DNA of 64,000 nt from an uncultured Clostridia bacterium. Its GTDB lineage: Bacteria > Bacillota > Clostridia > Christensenellales > UBA1242. Shown here piece after piece: positions 42,662 to 50,641 of this stretch (within the stretch, counting starts at the first letter, position 1; each line of letters starts with the position of its first letter). Under the pieces are notes generated by a model. It was not told the origin of the DNA. It saw only the letters and a program-made list of their open reading frames with translations, and ran no database searches. The position numbers were made by a program, and so were the translations under genes. Location of the stretch: NCBI GenBank assembly GCA_930990515.1, contig CAKNPS010000004.1, positions 1 through 64,000 of the forward strand, in the 5' to 3' direction.

Positions 42662-43606
42662 TTAGTTAAAGTTTTTTGTTAAAAGATTTAATTGCTTATC
42701 AAATAATGATTTTTTTCCTTTTTTTAACAACATTTCATTCAGTTTTGCTGTTGAACCTTGGAAGCGGGCGTTTATTTCCATAAAATATAAAGTGTTATTT
42801 GATAAAATAAAATCTATTCCAAGAACTCCTTGATATCCAATGTCAAGCAAGAATCTCTTCCCAATCTTTTTTGCTTCTCTTCTAACAAGATTTTCAGTAG
42901 AATTGCTTAAATTAAATAAAGCGCCATCATAATTCATCTGATTGTTATCGGTTTTTATGATTTGTTGGGAAGGGGTAAAATATTCCACTTGACCATTTTG
43001 TATAAAAAGATGTATATTGATAGGAAAAAAATTTTTTTGTAAGACTGAAATACAGTATGTTGTAAAATGTTTTAATTTTTTTAATTGTTGTTTGTAATTG
43101 TTTTTTGTAAAGATATATGTATTAGCTCCAGCGAAACCAAATTTTTCTTGCAGAACAAAATCACAGTTTTCTGTTTTCCAATGATTGAGTAGATAATTTT
43201 TTATTTTTCTTTTCCCATGAATATAATCATAATGTAAAATATTTGTAATATTTTTTAGTTTTTTTCTGATTTCAAATTTATTGTTAAGTAAATTATAAAT
43301 TTGATATTTATTAGCACTTAAAATGTGGTATTTTCGCAAATTAAAATGTTTTAAATTGTGTTCATTATAGCGAATAAAATATGCATTTTTGTTCTTTTTG
43401 ATTATCTTTTTTATGCATTTAATATAAAACCTGTCTATCTTATCTAAATCTGCAATATTATTGTGGTCCACAGATTTGTTAGGATAAACATCTTTAAAAC
43501 AAATATTGTCTTTCGTATTAAAATTCCTTTCTACAGTTATTGAACCACAAAAATTATTTTGAGTTTGTAAAATGTTATCGTTAATACCAATAAAATATAT
43601 GTCCAT
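42662..43606 (-). CDS. ATP-grasp family ligase
   Basis: 314 residues, very AT-rich and Lys/Asn-rich. The C-terminal half shows ATP-grasp features: VLQEKFGFAGANTYIF (strand and flexible glycine loop), a Lys-rich stretch, GVLGIDFILSNNTLYFMEINARFQGSTAKL with the Mg-binding Glu and Asn. Such enzymes join a carboxylate to an amine or thiol using ATP. The partner radical SAM gene starts 16 nt downstream. AAGGAAA precedes the ATG. The substrate is unknown; peptide or amino-acid conjugation is an inference. Confidence 0.85.
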   Translation of the reverse strand: MDIYFIGINDNILQTQNNFCGSITVERNFNTKDNICFKDVYPNKSVDHNNIADLDKIDRFYIKCIKKIIKKNKNAYFIRYNEHNLKHFNLRKYHILSANKYQIYNLLNNKFEIRKKLKNITNILHYDYIHGKRKIKNYLLNHWKTENCDFVLQEKFGFAGANTYIFTKNNYKQQLKKLKHFTTYCISVLQKNFFPINIHLFIQNGQVEYFTPSQQIIKTDNNQMNYDGALFNLSNSTENLVRREAKKIGKRFLLDIGYQGVLGIDFILSNNTLYFMEINARFQGSTAKLNEMLLKKGKKSLFDKQLNLLTKNFN

Positions 43607-43758
43607 AATTTTTCCTTGCTATTCCTATCCTTATAAAGTTTATTATACATTAATTTTAATACAATGCAAAATGATTTAATTAAAATATAGATAATAATTT
43701 GCCTATAAAAATTTTTTATTAATGTTATATAAAATATTTTTACTTAATAGAATACAAT

Positions 43759-43935
43759 ATGAAGATTTTTACAATAAAAAAGCACACAATGTGTGTTCTT
43801 TTGGTGGGTGTAATTTTGATTTGCTCTATTGTTGGTGTTTGCTATGCTGTAAATGCGACAACTTCGCCAAAAGCATTATACACCATTGTCATTGATGCAG
43901 GGCATGGTGGAGTAGATGTCAAGTTAGGACAGTAA
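43759..43935 (+). pseudogene. Truncated cwlD 5' end, copy 2
   Basis: 58 codons: MKIFTIKKHTMCVLLVGVIL..., TTSPKALYTIVIDAGHGG, then VDVKLGQ and a stop within the 16-bp end motif (43919-43934). TAGAAT ends 5 nt before the ATG, again predicting a leaderless RNA. It is highly similar to copies 1 and 3 and less so to the N-terminus of the intact gene. Confidence 0.82.
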
Positions 43936-43983
43936 GTTTTTAAAATTTTAATAGAAAAAAGACACATATTTTATAAGTGTAAA

Positions 43984-44012
43984 AAAAGCATATCGGTTGA
44001 TATGCTTAATTT
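43984..44012 (+). terminator. Bidirectional terminator after copy 2 (GCATATC type)
   Basis: AAGCATATC-GGTT-GATATGCTT between the end of copy 2 and the 3' end of the zinc-ribbon gene. Confidence 0.8.
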
Positions 44013-44018
44013 TTTATT

Positions 44019-45056
44019 TTATAAATAGCAAGGATTTTCAACTTTCTCCCAAATATCTCGGACATATTCATTGTCTATCTTGGCGTTTTTGATAAAATCT
44101 TCCTTGTCTTTGAAATATGCAACTTCATCATCGTTTGGTCCCCAACTAAATTCAATTTTAGATAGTTCCTTATTTTTATCATGAATAAGAAATAAACAGA
44201 AATCTTTATTTTTATAACTAAATACAACTTCGCTATAAACATAAAGCATTTCCATAAATTCATTTAAGTTAGGTTTAAAGGGTTTTCCTTCTTTATAAAG
44301 TTGTTTGGCCTTATTTAATGAAATCAAGTTTGGAAAAAGGACGTCGTTTTTCATTTTTTCTCCAAGGACATCAAATTTCCAGCCACATTTATTGCATTCT
44401 CCATTTCCATATTGGTCTTTTATGCAATTAGTTTTGCACACAGGGCATTTGCAACTTCTATATATTCTTTTGAAAGAACTTTCTTTCCCACAAACTGGAC
44501 ACCTGCCTTTTTGCGAATTAACGGTGATATAACTTCCGCATGCACAAGTGTAGTGAGCGGCATAGAAAAAGCCCCTTCTCTTCACTGACATTTTTCTAAT
44601 GATTTCTTCAATTTGACTTGGCGAAGAGAAGTCGATTTTAATGCGAAACTCGCGTGATTTTGAATTTTTGATATTATTTTTGCGCTCTTTTGTATCCATT
44701 GAGTCAAAAAATTGATGATTGTCAGTGCTGTAAACACTAAACTCAAAGTGATTAAGTTTGGCAAAATTGAATTTTAAAATTTCATTTTTTGCGAGAGTAA
44801 ATTTGATAAAGCCAAGATAGTTTGTGGCGGTTGCAAGGTCAAATCCGATTTGAGTTTTGTATCCATGGAGACGGCAGGTGATAACAGGTATTGGATAATT
44901 TCTGTAAATCAGTTCTCCGTCAATACGAGAGGAGATTTGATTATTAAAACTTAGTGCATTCTCAATATGATAAGAAAAAAGTAATTTCAAAATTTCATCT
45001 GCTAAAGATAGTGCAGAGGAATAGAGCTTGTTTAATTGTAAGATTTTATCTTTCAT
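44019..45056 (-). CDS. Zinc-ribbon protein with CPCC-like domain
   Basis: 345 residues. The N-terminal ~165 residues are a mixed alpha/beta region of unknown family. A cysteine block follows (CACGS, CPVCG, CKCPVCKTNC, CNKCGW; about 170-230), which can hold two zinc ions. After it, LFPNLISLNKAKQLYKEGKPF resembles the end of the CPCC cysteine-rich immunity-type domain (CGWEDDP ... SLNEARKNY). The C-terminal ~90 residues form another small domain. It is the single cargo of cassette C. TATAAT ends 6 nt before the ATG with TTGTGT 17 bp upstream, so the mRNA is probably leaderless. Confidence 0.6.
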   Translation of the reverse strand: MKDKILQLNKLYSSALSLADEILKLLFSYHIENALSFNNQISSRIDGELIYRNYPIPVITCRLHGYKTQIGFDLATATNYLGFIKFTLAKNEILKFNFAKLNHFEFSVYSTDNHQFFDSMDTKERKNNIKNSKSREFRIKIDFSSPSQIEEIIRKMSVKRRGFFYAAHYTCACGSYITVNSQKGRCPVCGKESSFKRIYRSCKCPVCKTNCIKDQYGNGECNKCGWKFDVLGEKMKNDVLFPNLISLNKAKQLYKEGKPFKPNLNEFMEMLYVYSEVVFSYKNKDFCLFLIHDKNKELSKIEFSWGPNDDEVAYFKDKEDFIKNAKIDNEYVRDIWEKVENPCYL

Positions 45057-45062
45057 AAGTTT

Positions 45063-45091
45063 ATTATATCAAGTTTTGAACCAACACACAA
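45063..45091 (-). promoter_or_regulatory. Promoter for a leaderless transcript
   Basis: On the minus strand TTGTGT, 17 bp, TATAAT (45063-45068), then 6 nt and the ATG at 45056. No ribosome binding site. Confidence 0.6.
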
Positions 45092-45238
45092 AGCATATTT
45101 TTAATTTTCTAAAATCTTTCTAGATATTTTTAAAAGACTTTTTTGTTTGGAAATAATTTATAATAAAGATTTTGTTAATTCAATATTTACTGTCATCTTT
45201 TTGTGATAATTACAAAATTTCTCAAATAAAATATTTTG

Positions 45239-45421
45239 ATGAAACTTAAATTTTTAATAATAAAAAAGCACACGTTGTGTGTTATTTTGGTGAGTGTGAT
45301 TTTGATTTGCTCGGTGGTTGGTGTGTGCTATGCGGTTAGGGTGGTAAGTTCGCCAAAGATAGTGCGCACCATTGTGATCGATGCAGGGCATGGTGGAGTG
45401 GATGTCAAGATAGGGCAGTGA
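45239..45421 (+). pseudogene. Truncated cwlD 5' end, copy 3
   Basis: 60 codons from the ATG at 45239: MKLKFLIIKKHTLCVILVSV..., VVSSPKIVRTIVIDAGHGG, then VDVKIGQ and TGA in the end motif (45405-45420). TAAAAT ends 6 nt before the ATG. The stop and the sequence after the core again differ from the intact gene and agree with the other copies. Confidence 0.82.
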
Positions 45422-45467
45422 GTTTTTTATTTTAAAAGGGAAAACATATATATTTTAGGAGTATAAA

Positions 45468-45495
45468 AAAAGCATATCAAATGATATGCTTTAAT
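45468..45495 (+). terminator. Bidirectional terminator after copy 3 (GCATATC type)
   Basis: AAGCATATC-AAAT-GATATGCTT; identical in stem and loop to the hairpin at 52035. Confidence 0.8.
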
Positions 45496-45510
45496 TCGTT
45501 TGATTAAATT

Positions 45511-45804
45511 TTAAATTCCAAATGGATTGTTTTTTAAAAATTCTTCAATGTCAACTTTTTGTAGAACAAGTTTATCAAGTTCGTCCGCCAAAACTTTTTC
45601 GTCCATTGTCATAATATTGGGATTTTGATAGAAAAGGTCTGGCAAAGCTTCTTTTGGGTAGCCATAAAAATTTAAAACTTGTATCACACCTTTAACTTCT
45701 TTTAGTGTGGTCACATCAAGAGTCGGAGCGATGTTTTTCATATCTTCAATTTCATTTTTTGAAAACTTCATCTGGAGCAAAAATTTTTCCAAATCTTTTT
45801 CCAT
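45511..45804 (-). CDS. Small helical protein, single mTERF-like unit
   Basis: 97 residues from the ATG with AAAGGAG 6 nt upstream, 1 nt after the stop of the large repeat protein. It is all-helical. The stretch KGVIQVLNFYGYPKEALPDLFYQNPNIMTMDEK follows the mTERF pattern (hydrophobic helix, Gly-Tyr, then a helix ending xNPxIM). It may interact with, or be a minimal relative of, the upstream repeat protein. Function unknown. Confidence 0.6.
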   Translation of the reverse strand: MEKDLEKFLLQMKFSKNEIEDMKNIAPTLDVTTLKEVKGVIQVLNFYGYPKEALPDLFYQNPNIMTMDEKVLADELDKLVLQKVDIEEFLKNNPFGI

Positions 45805-45805
45805 A

Positions 45806-47215
45806 TTATTCTCCTTTCCCTTTATCTTTTTTCTGCAAATCTTCAAATTTAGTTTCAAGTTTTTTGTCCCCATTTTTCTCGGCAAGTTTGTTATATTCGC
45901 TGTTTACAAACCTTACAACTTCTTTTGTGATTGGGAATTTTTCCATAAGTTCATTGCTTTCAATGCCATACTTTTTTTGAAACCTTTTTTCATTACATAA
46001 GATATCAGCGGGTTTTGCTCTTTCATTCTGCTTTATATATGCATATCTTGCCCAAGTTTTCTTTTCACTTGTCATATACCAAATTGTGTCAAGAAAACTT
46101 TTGTTCCCAAAATCAATATATAAAAGCATATATCTAAAAATAAAACTGTTTGATGGTGCAGTTAAAATGGAAGGATTTTTTATGATATCGTTTTTATCTA
46201 ATCCAATTTTGTCAATGTTTTTCTTCTTATCTAACACGCTTCCATTATTATAACCCAAAAGAGCAGGTAGTGTTTTAAACATTTTACTAAATTCAGTTTG
46301 TGTTAAATTGAATGTTTTCATATAAAAGTTTGCTTTATCTAAAACACTTTCATTATTTAAACTCAAAAGAGTAGGTAGTGTTTTAAACATTTTACTAAAT
46401 TCAGCTTGTGTTAAATCAAATGTGCTTTTATAAAAATTCACTTTATCTAAAACACTTTCATTATTATAACTCAAAAGAGCAGGCGAAGTTTTTAGCATTT
46501 TGTTAAATTCAGCTTGAGTTAAATCAAATGTGCTTTTATAAAAATTCACTTTATCTAAAACACTTTCATTATTATAACTCAAAAGAGCAGGCGAAGTTTT
46601 TAGCATTTTGTTAAATTCAGCTTGAGTTAAATCAAATGTCTTTTTATAAAAATTTACTTTATCTAGCACACTTTCATTATTTAAACTCAAAAGAGTAGGC
46701 AAAGTTTTAAGTATTTTGTTAAATTCAGCTTGTGTTAGATCAAATGTTTCCATATAAAAATTTACTTTATGTAACACACTTTCGTTGTTTAAACCCAAAA
46801 GAGTAGGCAAAGTTTTAAGTATTTTATTAAATTCAGTTTGTGTTAAATCAAATGTGCTTTTATAAAAATTCACTTTATCTAAAACACTTTCTTTATTATA
46901 ATTCAAAAGAGTAGGTAGTGTTTTAAACATTTTGCTAAATTCAGTTTGTGTTAAATTAAATGTTGTTAAATAAAAATTCACTTTGTCTAAAATACTTTCG
47001 TTGTTTAAACCCAAAAGAGTAGGCAAAGTTTTAAGTATTTTATTAAATTCAGTTTGAGTTAAACTGAAAGTTGTCATATAAAATTTTGCCCTTTTTAAAA
47101 TTTCTTCTTTTTCAAGGTAATAAATGGATGAAAGAAGATTCTCTTTTCTTTTAACATCTTCATCTGTCAAATCAAAATATTCTTTCAAGGTTTCTATAAC
47201 ACTTACTAAACTCAT
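45806..47215 (-). CDS. Protein with eight 36-residue mTERF-like repeats
   Basis: 469 residues from the ATG at 47215, which has GGAG 5-6 nt upstream; an in-frame TTG 12 nt earlier lies on that site. After ~38 residues come eight near-identical 36-residue units (residues 39-326) of the form VLDKVNFYKSTFDLTQ-EFNKILKTLPTLL-xxNNES, then a degenerate ninth and a Lys-rich 110-residue C-terminus. The LxxxPxLLxxxxxxLxxKVxFY spacing matches the helical repeats of mTERF proteins, nucleic-acid binders of mitochondria and plastids. A nucleic-acid-binding or protein-scaffold role is plausible. It is the main cargo of cassette D. Confidence 0.65.
   Translation of the reverse strand: MSLVSVIETLKEYFDLTDEDVKRKENLLSSIYYLEKEEILKRAKFYMTTFSLTQTEFNKILKTLPTLLGLNNESILDKVNFYLTTFNLTQTEFSKMFKTLPTLLNYNKESVLDKVNFYKSTFDLTQTEFNKILKTLPTLLGLNNESVLHKVNFYMETFDLTQAEFNKILKTLPTLLSLNNESVLDKVNFYKKTFDLTQAEFNKMLKTSPALLSYNNESVLDKVNFYKSTFDLTQAEFNKMLKTSPALLSYNNESVLDKVNFYKSTFDLTQAEFSKMFKTLPTLLSLNNESVLDKANFYMKTFNLTQTEFSKMFKTLPALLGYNNGSVLDKKKNIDKIGLDKNDIIKNPSILTAPSNSFIFRYMLLYIDFGNKSFLDTIWYMTSEKKTWARYAYIKQNERAKPADILCNEKRFQKKYGIESNELMEKFPITKEVVRFVNSEYNKLAEKNGDKKLETKFEDLQKKDKGKGE
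46238..47101 (-). repeat. Tandem 108-bp repeats inside the mTERF-like gene
   Basis: Eight in-frame units of 108 bp. Two adjacent units around 46430-46640 are almost identical at DNA level, including third positions, which indicates recent unit duplication. Copy number is likely to vary between strains. Confidence 0.85.
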
Positions 47216-47305
47216 TTTAATCTCCAATCAAATTTTATCACAATCTATTAAAGTTGTCAATATGAGGAGTAAGAGTTTTTGGCATCGATATATTCAAGCA
47301 TATTG

Positions 47306-47334
47306 TTATAAAGTCTAATTTTCAAAAATACAAT
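47306..47334 (+). promoter_or_regulatory. Promoter of the intact cwlD-like gene (leaderless layout)
   Basis: TACAAT (47329-47334) ends 5 nt before the ATG. The -35 is weak: TTATAA (47306-47311) gives a 17-bp spacer, and TTGTTA at 47303 gives 20 bp. No ribosome binding site is present, as in copies 1-3. Confidence 0.5.
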
Positions 47335-47339
47335 ACTTT

Positions 47340-48038
47340 ATGAAAGTTTTGACATTGAGAAAACGGGCGATTGTAATCGGGTTGTGTGTTTTGTTGTGCG
47401 TGGCGGGAGTGGTGATTTATTTCACTGCCATTCGTCCAACCTTCCAGCCCAAACCACAATACACCATTGTCATTGACGCGGGGCACGGTGGGAGAGATGG
47501 GGGAGCGGTTGGAAAGACTACTGAAACAACTGAAAGTTATTTGAATTTGCAATTTTCATTAAAACTCAAAAGCATCTGTGAAGAATATGGCTTTAAGGTT
47601 GTGTTGACACGAAAAGATATGAATGGGATTTATTCTGCTTTTGCTAGCAATAAAAAACGAAGTGAAATGGAAAAGCGAATGGAAATTATTGAAAGCGCAA
47701 ATCCTGATTTAGTTGTCAGCATTCATATGAATAGTTTTTCTAATTCTTCTGCTCGGGGAGCACAGGTTTTTTATGCAGAAAATTTTCCAGAAAACGAAGA
47801 ATTTGCCCAAACTGTTCAAGATGCCTTAAATGAGAAAATTCCTAATGCAAAGAAAACGCCAAAATCAAGCGACTTCTATGTTATTAACACCACATCAAAA
47901 CCAAGTATTTTGGTGGAATGTGGTTTCTTGTCAAACCCAGAAGAAGAACGCTTGCTTGTGAGTGAAGAATATCAAGAAGATTTTTGTTATGTTCTTTTCT
48001 ATGGAATTTTATCTTATTTTTCAGTAAACAATCTTTAA
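47340..48038 (+). CDS. cwlD: N-acetylmuramoyl-L-alanine amidase, CwlD type
   Basis: 232 residues. An N-terminal membrane helix (about 10-30) is followed by an Amidase_3 domain: TIVIDAGHGGRDGG with zinc ligand His49, ETTESYLNL with ligand Glu65, VVSIHMNSFS with ligand His129, and ILVECGFLSNPEEE with the catalytic Glu near 201. It cleaves the MurNAc-L-Ala bond. CwlD of Bacillus prepares muramic-delta-lactam in the spore cortex, and the neighbouring spoIIE supports a sporulation role. Its 5' end differs from the four truncated copies upstream and may have come with the last cassette. No Shine-Dalgarno sequence. Confidence 0.9.
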   Translation: MKVLTLRKRAIVIGLCVLLCVAGVVIYFTAIRPTFQPKPQYTIVIDAGHGGRDGGAVGKTTETTESYLNLQFSLKLKSICEEYGFKVVLTRKDMNGIYSAFASNKKRSEMEKRMEIIESANPDLVVSIHMNSFSNSSARGAQVFYAENFPENEEFAQTVQDALNEKIPNAKKTPKSSDFYVINTTSKPSILVECGFLSNPEEERLLVSEEYQEDFCYVLFYGILSYFSVNNL

Positions 48039-48080
48039 AATTTTTATAAAAAATAAAAAAGTGACATTCTCACTCTTTTT

Positions 48081-48111
48081 TTGACAAAAAAATCGAAATT
48101 TTTGCTATAAA
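48081..48111 (+). promoter_or_regulatory. Promoter of spoIIE with long spacer
   Basis: TTGACA (48081-48086) and TATAAA (48106-48111) are separated by 19 bp. Over-long sigma-A spacers are known for Spo0A-activated spoIIE in Bacillus. I see no convincing Spo0A box. Confidence 0.5.
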
Positions 48112-48151
48112 ATTTGAAATTTTTAGATTTACAATCTTTTTGAGGTTGTAA

Positions 48152-50449
48152 ATGAAAAAAATAAATCTTAATAATTATTTAAATTCACTTTTAAAATTTG
48201 TTATATTTATCTTTCTTTTCTTTGTTTTGTTCAAGGCAAACATCAACAACATTCTTTCGCCTTTTGCTTTTGGCATGCTTTTTGCACTCACTTGGGCAAA
48301 CCAAAAAGTTTACTTACTCGCCCCAGCATATTTAGTTGCAGGGCTTTTAAATCAATTTAGTTTTGAAAATGCTATTTCACTTTTATGCACTTTATTTGTT
48401 TTGATTATGCCGTATTTTATCCACATATTATGCAAAAAGAATATGAAAAAATGGGAGTTTGGCATTTTTGCAGTTTTAAGTCAGACAGCACAAGTTGTAT
48501 TTGAAATTTTGTCAGGTTTTTCGCCAATCCTTTCAGTTGTCAACATAGTTTTAGGCACACTTTTTATGTATTCTTCAATTGTCATTTTTGAAGCCTTAAT
48601 CATTCGCGGTTTTACAAACAAATTGACGAGTTTGGAACTTGTTTCTCTTTTTACAATTGTTTTGAGTTTAAGTGCAGGGCTAGTTAATCTCAATATCTAC
48701 AATTTTTCCTTTTTAAAGTTGTTTGTAAGTTTTTTAATTTTAGTTTTTGCCTATTCTTCAACACCAATTCTAACATTATTAGTTGCCATAACAGGTGGGC
48801 TTGGGGCATTGCTTTCAAGTAATAATCCGATGTATGTCACGCCATTTGTTTTGTGGGCACTACTTGCTCTCATTTTCAAAAATCACCACAAAATTTTTAT
48901 GATTGTTGGAGTTTTATGTGTTGAAGTTTTAGCGGGGCTATATTTTAACCTTTATACAAGTTTTGGCATTGTTGAAGTTTTACCGCTTATTCTTTCAAGT
49001 TTGTCATTTTTCCTTATTCCTAAAAAGGTTTTAAACGAAATTGCTGTCATCTTCAATTTTTCAAAAGATAGACTGGCGATGAAAAATGTGGTTAATAGAA
49101 ATCGAGAACTTTTGCATAAAAGACTAGGAAATCTTGCGGAAGTTTTTAATGATATGAACATTATTTATCGCAATATGTTAAAAAAGAATATGACAAGAGA
49201 AGATGTGACAAAAATTTTAAATGAAGAAATTTGCGACAAAATTTGTTCGTATTGCCCAGAAAGAAATCATTGTCACCGCACATTTCAAGAAGATACAAAA
49301 AAAGTGTTTGACGAACTTATTAATGTGGCTTTTGATAGGGGAAGGGTTACTCTGCTTGATATTCCTTCCTATCTCACATCGCGTTGCAAACAAACAAGCG
49401 CAATTCTAGGTAGTGTTAATGCGTTGACAAGTCAATACAAAAAATATTTAACAATGATGAGTGATGTCGACACTAGCAAAGTTTTAATTGCTGACCAACT
49501 TCTTGGAATTTCAAAAGTGATTTCATCACTTTCTAAAGAAGTTGAAAGTAATATATCTTTTGATACAGTTCGCGAAAATAAGATTTTAGATGAACTCACT
49601 TATCATAATGTTGTCTGTATTGATACTGTTGTTTATGAAAAAGATATTCACACAGAGATTGCTTCACTAGTTGTTAGGAACGAAGACAGTGCTCGCCTTA
49701 GAATTGAAGATTGTGTTAGTAAAGTATGTGGGTGTAAAATGGCTCTTTATGAAAGTTTTCCTAGTGTTAGACCAAACTATACTGTTTTAAATTTAAGAAC
49801 TGCTCCAAGATTTGATTGTATTTTTGGCATTGCACAAAAAACCAAAGAAAATTCAAAAGTGAGTGGCGACACATATTCACTTGTTCGACTTGATGGCGAT
49901 AGGATTTTGTTTGCCATAAGTGATGGTATGGGAAGCGGAGAAAGGGCGGAAGATGTGAGTGAAATTTCCATTTCATTGATTGAAAATTTCTATAAGGCTG
50001 GGTTTGATAATGAAATCATATTGTCCACAGTGAATAAACTTTTAAATCTTCATAAGGAAGATATTTTCTCAGCATTAGATATTGGCGTGATTGATTTACG
50101 AAATGGCATTGTTGATTTTATTAAAATGGCAAGCCCTGTCACACATATTTTAAACGAAGACGGTGTGAAAGTTATCACTTCTTCAACTCTTCCAATGGGA
50201 ATTGTTGAAGATTTAAATCCTATTGTCAAAAAAGAAGTGATAAATGCAAACGATTATATCATTATGGTTTCAGATGGTATAAGTGACAGTTTTGAAAATG
50301 ATGAAGTTTTCAAAGAAGAGATTAAAAGTTTAAAAATAAAAAATCCACAAGAGCTTGCAGATGCAATTTTAAACAAAGCATTAAATCAAAATAATGGATA
50401 TGCGGTTGATGACTTGACTGTGCTTGTTTTAAAAATTTTTGAAAGCTAA
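48152..50449 (+). CDS. spoIIE: Stage II sporulation protein E, PP2C-type phosphatase
   Basis: 765 residues. The N-terminal ~300 residues contain about ten membrane helices. The middle regulatory region has a Cys-rich segment (CDKICSYCPERNHC, about 365-380). The C-terminal PP2C domain (about 560-765) has metal-binding motifs ISGDTYSLV-like VSGDTYSL, FAISDGMGSGERA, VSDGISDSF and VDDLTVLVL. SpoIIE dephosphorylates SpoIIAA to switch on sigma-F in the forespore and takes part in polar septation. tilS downstream is the conserved Firmicutes neighbour. The start is ATG 48152 after TTTGAGGTTG. Confidence 0.95.
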   Translation: MKKINLNNYLNSLLKFVIFIFLFFVLFKANINNILSPFAFGMLFALTWANQKVYLLAPAYLVAGLLNQFSFENAISLLCTLFVLIMPYFIHILCKKNMKKWEFGIFAVLSQTAQVVFEILSGFSPILSVVNIVLGTLFMYSSIVIFEALIIRGFTNKLTSLELVSLFTIVLSLSAGLVNLNIYNFSFLKLFVSFLILVFAYSSTPILTLLVAITGGLGALLSSNNPMYVTPFVLWALLALIFKNHHKIFMIVGVLCVEVLAGLYFNLYTSFGIVEVLPLILSSLSFFLIPKKVLNEIAVIFNFSKDRLAMKNVVNRNRELLHKRLGNLAEVFNDMNIIYRNMLKKNMTREDVTKILNEEICDKICSYCPERNHCHRTFQEDTKKVFDELINVAFDRGRVTLLDIPSYLTSRCKQTSAILGSVNALTSQYKKYLTMMSDVDTSKVLIADQLLGISKVISSLSKEVESNISFDTVRENKILDELTYHNVVCIDTVVYEKDIHTEIASLVVRNEDSARLRIEDCVSKVCGCKMALYESFPSVRPNYTVLNLRTAPRFDCIFGIAQKTKENSKVSGDTYSLVRLDGDRILFAISDGMGSGERAEDVSEISISLIENFYKAGFDNEIILSTVNKLLNLHKEDIFSALDIGVIDLRNGIVDFIKMASPVTHILNEDGVKVITSSTLPMGIVEDLNPIVKKEVINANDYIIMVSDGISDSFENDEVFKEEIKSLKIKNPQELADAILNKALNQNNGYAVDDLTVLVLKIFES

Positions 50450-50641
50450 AATTTTAAATTTTCAAAAAATGAAGAAAAATCTCTTAAAAATGCAAAATTT
50501 TTGCTAAAAAGTATTGTTTTTTCTATAATTTTAATGTATACTAAATATATAAATAGTCGGAGTTAATAATTTTAAGTGTATAAAATTTATGTTTGGTTTT
50601 TAAAAAATTCCGATTAAATTATGCGTTTTAAGGATAAAATT

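Larger units (their letters stand above)
40106..47510 (+). mobile_element. Candidate cassette array built on repeated cwlD 5' ends
   Basis: Four truncated copies of the promoter and first ~55-60 codons of the amidase gene occur in the same orientation before the intact gene. Each breaks after the AGHGG-x-D codons and continues into a 16-bp motif of consensus TYRAGWTAGGRYRGTR (40186, 41542, 43919, 45405). Each then meets a short terminator and unrelated minus-strand cargo that ends there. Four cargo units of about 1.2-2.4 kb result. The intact gene carries a diverged N-terminus and lacks the 16-bp motif. Repeated site-specific insertion of circular cassettes into cwlD explains the layout; tandem duplication with cargo gain is the alternative. 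No integrase or transposase gene is present here. Confidence 0.6.

Noticed and set aside
43607-43758. RiPP precursor peptide upstream of the ATP-grasp gene
   Set aside because: The gap contains no frame with a ribosome binding site and a plausible leader/core peptide.
46238-47101. CRISPR-like tandem repeat array
   Set aside because: The 108-bp repeats are in frame, contiguous without spacers and encode a clean 36-residue helical repeat.
48081-48150. Spo0A box in the spoIIE promoter
   Set aside because: Only partial matches to TGTCGAA are present; not enough to call.
39466-48151. Integrase, transposase or prophage gene belonging to the cassette array
   Set aside because: All frames in the interval were considered and none shows recombinase motifs; the enzyme, if any, must be elsewhere.
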